Positions 1 to 8,143 are shown, numbered from the stretch's first letter. The stretch: DNA of 11,966 nt from Sulfurovum sp. (GCA_020726085.1 DYTG01000049.1:1-11966); one strand, 5' to 3'. Made by a program: numbers and translations. Notes: a model not told the origin generated them from the letters alone.

Positions 1-24
1 ATTTCGCCAAACCATTTTTCAAAA

Positions 25-70
25 TCGTTTCACAAAACCCCTCAAAAGTGGAAGGCAAAAAGTGAAACGA
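25..70. repeat. Inverted repeat, 9-bp arms
   Basis: TCGTTTCAC at 25-33 is the exact reverse complement of GTGAAACGA at 62-70, with a 28-base spacer. A second option overlaps it: TTTCACAAA at 28-36 pairs with TTTGTGAAA at 82-90. CAAAACCCC at 33-41 also pairs with GGGGTTTTG at 141-149. The spacing is longer than a typical terminator loop and no T-run follows the right arm, so an operator or other binding site is more likely than a terminator. The function is unknown. Confidence 0.45.
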
Positions 71-126
71 GTGGAAGAATGTTTGTGAAATTTACACTAA
101 TGAATGTATATTTGTTTAGCAAGAGA

Positions 127-136
127 ATTATACCAT
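127..136 (-). promoter_or_regulatory. Candidate leftward -10 box (GGTATAAT on the minus strand)
   Basis: The minus strand reads ATGGTATAATTC, with TATAAT at 132-127. It would drive transcription toward the left edge, starting near position 120, and would suggest a divergent gene outside the window. No TTGACA-like -35 is evident. Epsilonproteobacterial sigma-70 promoters commonly lack one, so this is not decisive. Confidence 0.35.
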
Positions 137-187
137 TTATGGGGTTTTGAGAGGCTATTTGAGAATTAGATTTAGCTTAAATTGCGG

Positions 188-203
188 TTTTTTTTGGGGG
201 GGG
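188..203 (+). repeat. T8G8 homopolymer tract
   Basis: Eight T (188-195) are followed directly by eight G (196-203). In Campylobacter and Helicobacter, G tracts of about this length are slippage-prone and cause phase variation. Here the tract is not in a gene; it lies about 170 bases upstream of the gltB start and upstream of the candidate rightward promoter. Length variation could change promoter geometry. The tract is directly visible; any variability is inference. Confidence 0.6.
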
Positions 204-278
204 ATTTGGAAGTGGCTCGATAGTATAAATATTGTAGAGTTGCGTAAAGTCTTCATCTATCTTTAACTCACGATTATG

Positions 279-284
279 TATAAT
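279..284 (+). promoter_or_regulatory. Candidate gltB -10 box (TATAAT)
   Basis: An exact TATAAT, preceded by TG, lies 91 bases upstream of the preferred gltB ATG. No convincing -35 is present. Transcription would begin near 290, inside the alternative N-terminal extension that starts at 276, which argues against that longer start. A weaker TATAAA at 224-229 is an alternative. Confidence 0.35.
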
Positions 285-361
285 CCAGCCAAAATTATGA
301 GATTAGCAAACGTTGAGTTTATCACTACTCTCTTAAATAAAAACATTAGCAAAAATAAATT

Positions 362-367
362 AAAAGG
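362..367 (+). promoter_or_regulatory. Ribosome-binding site that decides the gltB start
   Basis: AAAAGG lies seven bases before the ATG at 375. The upstream in-frame ATG at 276 has no purine-rich site in front of it. This fixes the start at 375 and gives an 11-residue propeptide before the expected N-terminal catalytic cysteine. Confidence 0.6.
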
Positions 368-374
368 TTGGCTT

Positions 375-3300
375 ATGAGAGATCTCTTTACTTCTTTTAA
401 AGATAACTGTGGATTTGGGCTATTAGCTTCAATCGACAACACACCCTCGCACAAAAACCTAGAGGATGCAATTACCTCTCTTTCACGCATGATGCACAGA
501 GGAGCCATTGCTGCTGATGGCAAAAGCGGAGATGGAAGTGGATTGCTTTTATCTTTACCTAAGAAGTTTTTTACAAAAGAAGCAAAAAGGGATGGGATTG
601 TACTACCCAATATCTATGCTGTAGCGATGCTTTTTTATCAAAACGACAAGCAACTTGATACTATTAGAGATATTTGTCTCAACAATGATTTAAAGGTCTT
701 TTACAAACGAGAAGTACCCATCAATACTGAAGCGTTGGGCATTCAAGCCCTTGAAACATTGCCTAAGATTGTTCAACTCTTTGTGATGCCAAATTCACTG
801 ATTGGCACAAGACGTTTTGAAGCCTTAGTCTATCTTTCACGCAAAGAGATAGAGTATGCCATGCACGAGGAGAAAGACTTTTATATTCCATCGTTTTCAA
901 CTTCTGTGGTTTCTTACAAGGGACTCGTGATGCCTACGCATATCAAAGAGTTTTATCAAGATTTGGCAAATCCTCATTTTGAAATCTCTTTTTGTCTCTT
1001 TCATCAAAGGTTTTCAACCAATACCTTGCCGCAATGGAAATTGGCTCAACCTTTTCGTATGATAGCCCACAATGGCGAAATCAACTCTGTCACAGCCAAC
1101 CGCTTCAATGTCAAGGCAAAATCGGAAGATATGAAAAGTGATATTTTTAGCGATGAGGAGCTTGGTCGCTTGGAAAATATCATTCAAGAGGGAATGAGCG
1201 ATAGCGCGAGTGTGGATAACTTCTTTGAGTTTCTCAATGTCAATGGGGTTGATTTTTTCAAAGCAGCACGCTCGATGTTTCCTGCTCCTTGGCAAAATGC
1301 GCCGCACATGGACGCTGATTTAAGAGCCTTTTATGAATACACTTCAACCTGTTTTGAGCCATGGGATGGACCTGCGGCGGTAAGCATGACCGATGGGCGT
1401 TATATTGGTTGTGTACTTGATCGAAACGGACTGCGACCCGCCAAATACATCATTACAAGTGACAATCGAATCCTCATTACCAGTGAATACGGAGTACTCA
1501 ATATTCCCGATGAGAATATTGTAGAACGAGGCAGGTTGCAATCGGGTGAGATGATAGGACTTGACCTCAAATACGGCAAGGTGCTTAAAAGCAAAGATAT
1601 AGACAACTATCTCAAAAATCGTGAACCCTACGGGCAGTGGCTCAATGAGAACATGAGCTATCTTCAAGAGCATCTTGATACTCTTTTCAACTCGGTTTAT
1701 GATCTCGACAAAAAAATATTAGAGGCCAAACAACGCTACTTTAATATCACTCACGAAGTGCTTGATCAAGTCATTGAACCGATGATAAAAGAGGGCAAAG
1801 AGGCAACGGGCTCGATGGGAGACGATACACCCTTGGCAGCCTTTTCGACCAAACAACGCAACTTTAGCGATTTTTTCAAACAAAAATTTGCTCAAGTGAC
1901 CAATCCTCCTATCGATCCTATTCGTGAAAAGGTGGTAATGAGTCTCAATAGTGGCTTTGGTGAGACACGCAACATCCTCAATGATGATGCGCACCACGCC
2001 AAACGGCTCAAAACGACTACACCTATTCTCTCAGCCGAAAACTTAGAGATTATCAAAGATTTTGGAGACATTAACAATCCAAAATATGAAAAATACTACA
2101 AAGCCAAAACCTACTCAACCATCTTTGAATCCAATCTCAAAGCCTCACTTTATGCCTTGGCACATGAGATTATCAAAGATGTACAAGAAAACGGCGTACG
2201 AACCATCATGCTAGACGACCGAACATTTTATGAAGATAAAATTATGCCCATGCTCATGGTGGTAGGATATGTTAATCAACAACTCTTGGAACAAAAAGTA
2301 CGCCATCTTGCTACTATTGTGGCAATCACAGGAGAGGTCCATGACTCGCATTCAGCAGCGTCACTTATTGCCTTTGGTAGTGCGGCTATTTACCCCTATA
2401 TGCTCTACAAAAGTGTTGCTTCTATTGTACGTAAACAAAGCAAAGTAGCTGAACTCTCTATTGTACTCAAAAAGGTACGCAAGGCTTTGGGATCGGGGTT
2501 GCTTAAAGTAATGTCAAAGATGGGAATATCAACCATTTCATCCTATCGAAACTCCAAACTTTTTGATATTATTGGCTTAGACAAAGAGCTTGTCAATGAG
2601 TGCTTTAAAGGTGCAAGAGTCTTGCTTAGCGGCTTGGGATATGAAGATATTGAAGAGCGTATCAACGCTATCCATGCACAAGCCTACAGCAAAGACAACG
2701 CCCAAAGAATCTATCCGCTCAATATCGGAGGCTACTACAAATATCTTGAAGGGGGTGAGTATCACGACTACGCACCCGCAACCGTTCACGCTATCCATGC
2801 AATGGCAAAGAGCGGCAAACAAGAGGATTTTGATAAACTCAAATTGCTTATCAATCAACGTGACAAGAAGTTTATCCGAGACTTTTTTAATCTCAAAAGC
2901 GATAGAACCTCTATTGATATTGAAGAAGTCGAACCTCTTGAAGCCATCTACAAACGATTTGTAACAGCGGCGATGAGTCTAGGGTCAATCTCGCCCGAAG
3001 CACACGAGTGTCTAGCCGAAGCGATGAATCGTCTAGGAGGCATGAGCAACTCAGGCGAAGGTGGAGAGGATGAAGCACGTTTTAAAACCATCAAAAACTC
3101 CAAAATCAAACAAGTTGCCTCAGGACGATTTGGGGTTACACCTGCTTATTTGCGTAATGCCGAAGAGTTGCAAATCAAAGTAGCGCAAGGGGCAAAACCA
3201 GGAGAGGGAGGTCAGCTCCCAGGACACAAAGTCACTCAACTTATCGGACGATTACGCCATACTATTCCTGGAGTTACGCTCATATCTCCACCGCCCCATC

Positions 3301-4799
3301 ACGACATCTACTCCATTGAGGATTTAGCGCAGCTTATCTTTGATCTCAAACAAGTCAATCCTGAAGCTGCCATTGCCGTTAAGCTCGTTTCAACGGCAGG
3401 TGTAGGTACAATTGCTGCGGGAGTTGCCAAAGCCTATGCCGACAAGATTATTATCTCGGGTGCAGACGGTGGTACGGGTGCGGCACCTGTGGGTTCTATT
3501 AAGTTTGCAGGTAATCCATGGGAGCTAGGACTTATCGAAGCCCACAACGCCCTAAAAGCCAACAATCTTCGAGGACAAGTCCATCTCCAAACCGATGGAG
3601 GACTCAAAACGGGGCTTGATGTCATTAAAGCAGCACTCTTTGGAGCAGAGAGTTACGGCTTTGGTACAGCTGCTTTGACGGTACTTGGGTGTAAAATTTT
3701 AAGAATTTGTCACCTCAATCGTTGTACCGTAGGTATTGCAACACAAGAGGAGAGATTGCGAGAAGATCACTACAAAGGAAGCGTAGAACGTGTCATGAAC
3801 TACTTTACGCTTTTGGCTGGGGACGTAAGAGCCATTTTGGCTCATCTTGGATACTCCAAAATAGAAGATATTGTAGGACGTAGTGATTTGCTTGAGGTTA
3901 TTGATGATGAATTTGCTAAAAAGTTTGAATTTGCAAATCTACTCTATCGCCTAGAGGGTGTTGATACGCAACAAGTAGCCTCCAATGAGCCTTATGACAA
4001 AAATGAGTTTGAAAAAGATGTACTCAATGAAGCCATGAGTGCTATCAAGCATCCTACCGACCCTATTGTGATTAGACGAGATATTTCCAATCTCAATCGA
4101 AGCTTTGGAGCAAGAATCTCAGGTGAAATTGCCAAATATTATGGCGACAAAGGTTTGCCCGATGGGACTATTGATATTCGACTTGCAGGTATTACAGGGC
4201 AATCGTTTGGTGCTTTTTTGATCAATGGTGTTTCGCTCCATGTCAAGGGGGCAGGAAACGACTATATTGGCAAAGGAATGAGCGGTGGACGCATTGTGAT
4301 TACCTCCGATACAAGAGGCGGAGAGGCGTTTTCTTTGGGTGGAAATACCTGTTTGTACGGTGCAACGGGCGGAAAACTCTACATTAACGGGCAAGTAGGC
4401 GAACGTTTTGCGGTGCGTAACTCGGGGGCTATCGCCGTTGTTGAGGGAACAGGAGATCATCCCTGTGAGTATATGACAGGAGGTGTTATTGTCATTTTGG
4501 GCAAAACAGGAGTCAATTTTGGGGCAGGCATGACAGGCGGTGTGGCTTTTGTGCTTGATGAAGATCATGACTTTATTGAAGATATTAACCCCGAACTCAT
4601 TGAAGCAAGACGAATTGATACCGATGATATGGACAATGAGCGTTACTATCTTAAAAAACTGCTCAAAAATTACCACAAAGAGACCAACTCCAGCAAAGCC
4701 AAAGAGTTGTTGGATAACTTTAGAATAGGTGCAAGAGATTTTTGGTTGGTACGCCCAAAAGATATGAAAGTACCCTTGAATTTTGAGGATGGAGAGTAA
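375..4799 (+). CDS. gltB: Glutamate synthase [NADPH], large (alpha) subunit
   Basis: This 1474-residue cytoplasmic enzyme subunit transfers the amide nitrogen of glutamine to 2-oxoglutarate to give two glutamates, using electrons from GltD. The N-terminal class II amidotransferase domain begins at Cys12 in NCGFGL, the Ntn nucleophile freed by removing a short propeptide. Arg212 in HQRFSTNT, AHNGEIN (231-237) and SDSASVDN (from 275) form its usual glutamine pocket. The FMN synthase domain has GAKPGEGGQLPG (939-950) and GADGGTG (1029-1035). Cys1106, Cys1112 and Cys1117 (C-x5-C-x4-C) should bind the 3Fe-4S cluster. The C-terminal GXGXG beta-helix domain follows, with repeated GG motifs around 1300-1400. 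Length and domain order match bacterial GltB. The frame stays open back to 276, but 375 has the ribosome site and places the cysteine correctly. One base separates it from gltD. Confidence 0.97.
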   Translation: MRDLFTSFKDNCGFGLLASIDNTPSHKNLEDAITSLSRMMHRGAIAADGKSGDGSGLLLSLPKKFFTKEAKRDGIVLPNIYAVAMLFYQNDKQLDTIRDICLNNDLKVFYKREVPINTEALGIQALETLPKIVQLFVMPNSLIGTRRFEALVYLSRKEIEYAMHEEKDFYIPSFSTSVVSYKGLVMPTHIKEFYQDLANPHFEISFCLFHQRFSTNTLPQWKLAQPFRMIAHNGEINSVTANRFNVKAKSEDMKSDIFSDEELGRLENIIQEGMSDSASVDNFFEFLNVNGVDFFKAARSMFPAPWQNAPHMDADLRAFYEYTSTCFEPWDGPAAVSMTDGRYIGCVLDRNGLRPAKYIITSDNRILITSEYGVLNIPDENIVERGRLQSGEMIGLDLKYGKVLKSKDIDNYLKNREPYGQWLNENMSYLQEHLDTLFNSVYDLDKKILEAKQRYFNITHEVLDQVIEPMIKEGKEATGSMGDDTPLAAFSTKQRNFSDFFKQKFAQVTNPPIDPIREKVVMSLNSGFGETRNILNDDAHHAKRLKTTTPILSAENLEIIKDFGDINNPKYEKYYKAKTYSTIFESNLKASLYALAHEIIKDVQENGVRTIMLDDRTFYEDKIMPMLMVVGYVNQQLLEQKVRHLATIVAITGEVHDSHSAASLIAFGSAAIYPYMLYKSVASIVRKQSKVAELSIVLKKVRKALGSGLLKVMSKMGISTISSYRNSKLFDIIGLDKELVNECFKGARVLLSGLGYEDIEERINAIHAQAYSKDNAQRIYPLNIGGYYKYLEGGEYHDYAPATVHAIHAMAKSGKQEDFDKLKLLINQRDKKFIRDFFNLKSDRTSIDIEEVEPLEAIYKRFVTAAMSLGSISPEAHECLAEAMNRLGGMSNSGEGGEDEARFKTIKNSKIKQVASGRFGVTPAYLRNAEELQIKVAQGAKPGEGGQLPGHKVTQLIGRLRHTIPGVTLISPPPHHDIYSIEDLAQLIFDLKQVNPEAAIAVKLVSTAGVGTIAAGVAKAYADKIIISGADGGTGAAPVGSIKFAGNPWELGLIEAHNALKANNLRGQVHLQTDGGLKTGLDVIKAALFGAESYGFGTAALTVLGCKILRICHLNRCTVGIATQEERLREDHYKGSVERVMNYFTLLAGDVRAILAHLGYSKIEDIVGRSDLLEVIDDEFAKKFEFANLLYRLEGVDTQQVASNEPYDKNEFEKDVLNEAMSAIKHPTDPIVIRRDISNLNRSFGARISGEIAKYYGDKGLPDGTIDIRLAGITGQSFGAFLINGVSLHVKGAGNDYIGKGMSGGRIVITSDTRGGEAFSLGGNTCLYGATGGKLYINGQVGERFAVRNSGAIAVVEGTGDHPCEYMTGGVIVILGKTGVNFGAGMTGGVAFVLDEDHDFIEDINPELIEARRIDTDDMDNERYYLKKLLKNYHKETNSSKAKELLDNFRIGARDFWLVRPKDMKVPLNFEDGE

Positions 4800-4800
4800 G

Positions 4801-6180
4801 ATGCAGAAGTTTTTTGAACTCGACAGAATAGATGCAACCAAACGAGATGTGATAGAGAGACTAAAGGATTTTGATGAAATATACAATCTTTTCCAGCCCC
4901 TCAAAGCCCAAGAACAAGCCGATAGATGCGTACAGTGCGGCGATCCCTATTGCCACAACAAGTGTCCGCTTCACAATCTAATCCCCCAATGGCTCAAATC
5001 AGTGGCCTCCAAAGATTTGGAGTTGGCGTTTAATCTTTCCAATGATCCCTCCCCATTTCCCGAAGTAATGGGACGTATTTGTCCCCACGATAGATTGTGC
5101 GAAGGGGATTGTACGCTCAATGATGGACACGGTGCTATCACGATTGGTTCAATTGAAACCTTCATCAACGAAGAGGGATTTGCACAAGGATTGAAGCCCA
5201 AATTTACAGACCAAAAGATTGGCAAAAAAGTAGCTATCATCGGTGCGGGACCCTCTGGACTCTCAGCAGCAACTTTTCTTTTGCGAGAAGGTATTGATGT
5301 GGAGCTTTTTGATAAGCACAATCGTCCTGGTGGACTTATGACCTACGGTATCCCTGGTTTTAAACTTGATAAATCGATTATCGCTAGACGCATAGATTAT
5401 CTCAAAGAGGCGGGTGCGACTTTTCATCAAAATTGTGAAGTGGGCAAGGATATAGCCTTTGAAAAACTTGTTGAGGATTTTGATGCGCTCTTTATTTCAG
5501 TAGGTGCAACCGCTGGACGAAAAGCAAAAATCGAAGGCGAAGATACTCCCAATGTCTATATGGCAATGGAGTTTCTTGCTCATATTCAAAAAAAGCTCTT
5601 TGATGAACCGTGCGACAAGGAAATTGATGTTGCCGATAAGCGTGTTGTAGTCATTGGCGGTGGGGATACCGCAATGGATTGTGTACGAACCTCATTGCGA
5701 CAAAAAGCCAAAAGTGTTATATGTCTCTATCGAAGAGATGCTCAAAATATGCCAGGAAGTCAAAAAGAGTACATTAATGCCAAAGAAGAAGGGGTTGAAT
5801 TTGAATTTTATACCTCCCCTAAAGCGTTAAAAATCGAAAATGGTGAAGTTACTGCCATCACAATGATCAAAACTCAATTAGAAGAACTAGAAAGTTCAGG
5901 ACGACAAAATGTACAAGAGATAGAGGGAAGCGAGTATGAGATTGAGGCTGATATAGTTATCTTTGCTTTAGGCTTTGATACGGTACAATACCCTTTTTTG
6001 AAAGACAACAGCATTGAACTTGATCGTTGGGGTGGTATTGTTGTGGATGAGCATTATCAAACGACAAAAAAAGGTGTCTATGCGGGTGGCGATTGTCACC
6101 GTGGGGCACATTTGGTCGTGACGGCGGTTTATGATGGCAGAGAAGCTGCAAAAGCTATCATTCAATCACTTAAAGCATAA
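4801..6180 (+). CDS. gltD: Glutamate synthase [NADPH], small (beta) subunit
   Basis: This 459-residue flavoprotein takes electrons from NADPH through FAD and iron-sulfur clusters and passes them to GltB. The N-terminal cysteines are Cys43, 46, 51 and 55 (CVQCGDPYCHNKC) and Cys94, 100 and 104 (CPHDRLCEGDC), the usual two-cluster pattern. The FAD fold has GAGPSG (148-153). The NADPH fold has GGGDTA (286-291). A second FAD contact is AGGDCHRGAH (428-437). The length is close to the E. coli protein. The ATG at 4801 has GGAG at 4791-4794, six bases upstream and inside the end of gltB, so translation is probably coupled. In-frame TTG 4783 and ATG 4789 overlap gltB and have poorly placed ribosome sites. 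Confidence 0.96.
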   Translation: MQKFFELDRIDATKRDVIERLKDFDEIYNLFQPLKAQEQADRCVQCGDPYCHNKCPLHNLIPQWLKSVASKDLELAFNLSNDPSPFPEVMGRICPHDRLCEGDCTLNDGHGAITIGSIETFINEEGFAQGLKPKFTDQKIGKKVAIIGAGPSGLSAATFLLREGIDVELFDKHNRPGGLMTYGIPGFKLDKSIIARRIDYLKEAGATFHQNCEVGKDIAFEKLVEDFDALFISVGATAGRKAKIEGEDTPNVYMAMEFLAHIQKKLFDEPCDKEIDVADKRVVVIGGGDTAMDCVRTSLRQKAKSVICLYRRDAQNMPGSQKEYINAKEEGVEFEFYTSPKALKIENGEVTAITMIKTQLEELESSGRQNVQEIEGSEYEIEADIVIFALGFDTVQYPFLKDNSIELDRWGGIVVDEHYQTTKKGVYAGGDCHRGAHLVVTAVYDGREAAKAIIQSLKA

Positions 6181-6191
6181 AGGAATATTAG

Positions 6192-7085
6192 ATGAATTTT
6201 GGCAATCTATTTGGTGGAAAGAAAAAAACAGCACAAGAGAGTGAAAACAAATGGATTAAGTGTCCAAAGTGTCTCTCTTTGATGTATTTCAAAGAAGTTG
6301 AAGCCAAGCAAGAGGTGTGTCCAAAGTGCAATCACCACTTTAGAATCAATGCCTCTAAACGTATCGCTTTTTTAGTTGACGAGGGAAGTTTTCTTGAACA
6401 AGATGCCTCTTTGACCCCTATAGATCCGCTTAAATTTAGCGATAAAAAGAGCTACAAAAAACGTATTGAGGAAGCCAAAAGCAGCAGTGGGGGCAAAAAC
6501 TCAGCCGTAATGAGCGGAAGCTGTACGGTTGAAAATATTCCCGTTGAAATTGCCGTTTTTGATTTTAGCTTTATGGGCGGGAGCTTGGGTTCGGTGGAGG
6601 GTGAAAAGATTGTACGTGCCATCAATCGAGCCATCAAAAAACGTTGCGGTGTGATTATTATCAGTGCTAGTGGGGGTGCTAGAATGCAAGAGAGTACCTA
6701 TTCATTGCTTCAAATGAGCAAAACATCCGCTGCACTCAATAAGCTGCACAAAGAGAGATTGCCCTACATTTCGATACTCACCGATCCTACTATGGGGGGT
6801 GTAAGTGCCTCTTTTGCGATGCTGGGTGATATTATTATGGCAGAACCAGGGGCTTTGATTGGATTTGCGGGACAAAGGGTTATCAAGCAAACTGTGGGCG
6901 TAGATTTACCCGAAGGCTTTCAACGTTCGGAGTTTTTATTGGATCATGGACTTATTGATATGATTGTCAATCGTATTGAGATGCGTCACAGCGTTGCGGA
7001 TTTATTGCGATTCTTCGCCAAAGAGGAGAGAGTAGTGTCTCAGTTTATTCCTCAAGAGATAAAAGAGGAGTATCATCAAGATTAG
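6192..7085 (+). CDS. accD: Acetyl-CoA carboxylase, carboxyltransferase subunit beta
   Basis: This 297-residue subunit, with AccA, transfers the carboxyl group from biotin on AccB to acetyl-CoA, making malonyl-CoA for fatty-acid synthesis in the cytoplasm. The N-terminal zinc ribbon has Cys24, Cys27, Cys43 and Cys46 (CPKC and CPKC). The crotonase-fold domain carries SASGGARMQES, DPTMGGVSASFAMLGD and EPGALIGFAGQRVI, all typical of AccD. The length matches the family (E. coli about 304). AGGAA at 6181-6185, six bases before the ATG, is a good ribosome site. The gene starts 11 bases after gltD and is probably in the same transcript. Its TAG overlaps the stop of the convergent PIN gene. No accA is nearby. 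Confidence 0.96.
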   Translation: MNFGNLFGGKKKTAQESENKWIKCPKCLSLMYFKEVEAKQEVCPKCNHHFRINASKRIAFLVDEGSFLEQDASLTPIDPLKFSDKKSYKKRIEEAKSSSGGKNSAVMSGSCTVENIPVEIAVFDFSFMGGSLGSVEGEKIVRAINRAIKKRCGVIIISASGGARMQESTYSLLQMSKTSAALNKLHKERLPYISILTDPTMGGVSASFAMLGDIIMAEPGALIGFAGQRVIKQTVGVDLPEGFQRSEFLLDHGLIDMIVNRIEMRHSVADLLRFFAKEERVVSQFIPQEIKEEYHQD

Positions 7086-7495
7086 ATATGGAGGTGGAGT
7101 GCATTGATCTGCTTGTACTCCAAAATGCTCTTATCAAGTGCAATGAGCGTCAATTCTTCAACAATAGCTTGTACGATAATGGTACGATTAAAAGGATTAG
7201 TGTATTGCAGAGGAGCTTTTTTGGCTATCTCAAGAGTACGAGCAGAGAGTTCCAATTGCTTAAACTCACTCGCTTTGATAATGGTATCAATATCAAGATT
7301 GTCAAGTCTAATCTCACCCAAGCCTTTTTTCATATCAATCTCCCAAATTGAAGCATGACTCACATAGATAGTGTTCTCTTTGTCATTGAGAATCCCATAG
7401 ATAGTCTCATGAAGTTGCTCTTTGTGTTCTAGCCATAACAACAATATTGCAGTATCCAACAGATATCTATTTTGTGTCAAATATTCATACATCAT
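7082..7495 (-). CDS. PIN-domain protein (VapC-like), solitary, altered active site
   Basis: This 137-residue protein resembles VapC-type PIN ribonucleases: YLLDTAILLLWL with Asp14, then SHASIWEID with Glu52, then APLQYTNPFNRTIIVQA, then LTLIALD with Asp121. The family normally has DPFDR where this protein has NPFNR (Asn100 and Asn103), so the third metal-binding acid appears to be lost. Both are AAT codons, each one transition from Asp. No antitoxin gene adjoins it: only 69 bases separate it from the PAS gene upstream, and accD lies on the other side. The first ATG (7495-7493) has no clear ribosome site; a second ATG follows directly. It may be a relic, a non-catalytic RNA binder, or a nuclease with weakened activity. 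Confidence 0.75.
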   Translation of the reverse strand: MMYEYLTQNRYLLDTAILLLWLEHKEQLHETIYGILNDKENTIYVSHASIWEIDMKKGLGEIRLDNLDIDTIIKASEFKQLELSARTLEIAKKAPLQYTNPFNRTIIVQAIVEELTLIALDKSILEYKQINALHLHI

Positions 7496-7507
7496 CGAGA
7501 TAATTTA

Positions 7508-7542
7508 GGGGCATTGCCAAAACTCTATTTTGGAAGATACCC
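7508..7542. repeat. Small dyad between the PAS and PIN genes
   Basis: CCAAAA (7517-7522) and TTTTGG (7528-7533) form a six-pair stem with a five-base loop, flanked further out by GGG (7508-7510) and CCC (7540-7542). No T-run follows on either strand, so a classic intrinsic terminator is unlikely. It sits just upstream of the PIN start on the minus strand. A TTGACA reads on the minus strand at 7554-7549, but without a matching -10 at the right distance. Confidence 0.3.
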
Positions 7543-7564
7543 TTGTTTTGTCAATAAAAGGCTG

Positions 7565-8143
7565 CTAATCTTTTTTCTTTCGTGCAAAGATACCCTTCAT
7601 TCCTGAAAAGAATTTTTTGGCCATGCCTTGGTTTTTGCCAATTAGCTCTTTCATGTACTCATCATAGCTTTTGCCCTTCTCTTCAAGATAGCCAATAAAG
7701 TATTTTTGAGCCGTATCAATATCTGAAGATTTCTCAAGTTCTAGAAGTTTTTTGTAGAGAGGTTCAATTTGAGCTATAATTTTATCCGTTATAGCCTGAC
7801 GGTAGGCAAGGTATGAGATGGGCTTGTTGGTTACTTTATCCAAATTGATTTCAAAGTCGGTATATATCCAATAATAGCGTCCATCTTTGGCTTTGTTTTT
7901 AATAATTGCTAAAAAGTTTCCACCCTCTTGAATGCGTTCCCACATAATTTTGAAAATAACTTTTGGCATATCAGGATGTCTTAAAATACTATGAGGCTTC
8001 CCAATAAGTTCAGTCTCACTGTAGCCCGAAACTTCAACAAAGTAGTCATTTCCATACTCGATGATGCCATCTATATTGGTTTTGCTCACGAGATACTTTT
8101 TGGGATTCAAAACTATTTTTTCATCTACAACATCTGCACTCAT
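7565..8143 (-). CDS. Aer/CetB-like single-PAS redox sensor protein
   Basis: This 192-residue soluble protein has a PAS domain at about residues 13-118, closely like the FAD-binding PAS of E. coli Aer and Campylobacter CetB. VSGYSETELIGKPHSILRHPD includes His51, Arg55, His56 and Asp58, at the places of the Aer flavin-binding residues, followed by MPKVIFKIMW and DGRYYW. Family knowledge suggests FAD-based sensing of redox or respiratory state for taxis. There is no HAMP or signalling domain, so it would need a partner such as CetA, which is not in the window. The rest is helical and ends in a basic tail (KKFFSGMKGIFARKKKD). The ATG at 8143 follows GGAG by nine bases; an in-frame TTG 15 bases upstream overlaps that site and is less likely. 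Confidence 0.85.
   Translation of the reverse strand: MSADVVDEKIVLNPKKYLVSKTNIDGIIEYGNDYFVEVSGYSETELIGKPHSILRHPDMPKVIFKIMWERIQEGGNFLAIIKNKAKDGRYYWIYTDFEINLDKVTNKPISYLAYRQAITDKIIAQIEPLYKKLLELEKSSDIDTAQKYFIGYLEEKGKSYDEYMKELIGKNQGMAKKFFSGMKGIFARKKKD

Larger units (their letters stand above)
1..374. other. Leader region upstream of gltB with no secure gene
   Basis: No confident coding sequence lies here. All three forward frames are open at the left edge and stop at 63-65 (TGA), 86-88 (TGA) and 148-150 (TGA). One of them could therefore be the tail of a gene that begins outside the window, but none has a recognisable motif. On the minus strand an ATG at 15-13 would start a gene running off the left edge, but it lacks a clear ribosome-binding site. 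The region contains a 9-bp inverted repeat (25-33/62-70), further dyads, a leftward TATAAT box (132-127), a T8G8 tract (188-203) and a rightward TATAAT (279-284). Confidence 0.5.

Noticed and set aside
276..374. N-terminal extension of GltB from the ATG at 276
   Set aside because: No ribosome site precedes 276, a TATAAT sits inside it, and the start at 375 puts the catalytic cysteine at the usual distance.
2590..2964. Forward open frame of 124 codons inside gltB
   Set aside because: It is an out-of-frame shadow within the conserved central region of gltB, with no family features.
4119..4904. Long minus-strand open frame (261 codons) antisense to the gltB-gltD junction
   Set aside because: It lies wholly opposite well-conserved gltB and gltD coding sequence, has no recognisable motif, and its composition fits a shadow of the real genes.
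7088..7358. Plus-strand open frames opposite the PIN gene as a possible antitoxin
   Set aside because: They are antisense to the PIN coding sequence, lack a good start site and have no antitoxin-like DNA-binding fold.
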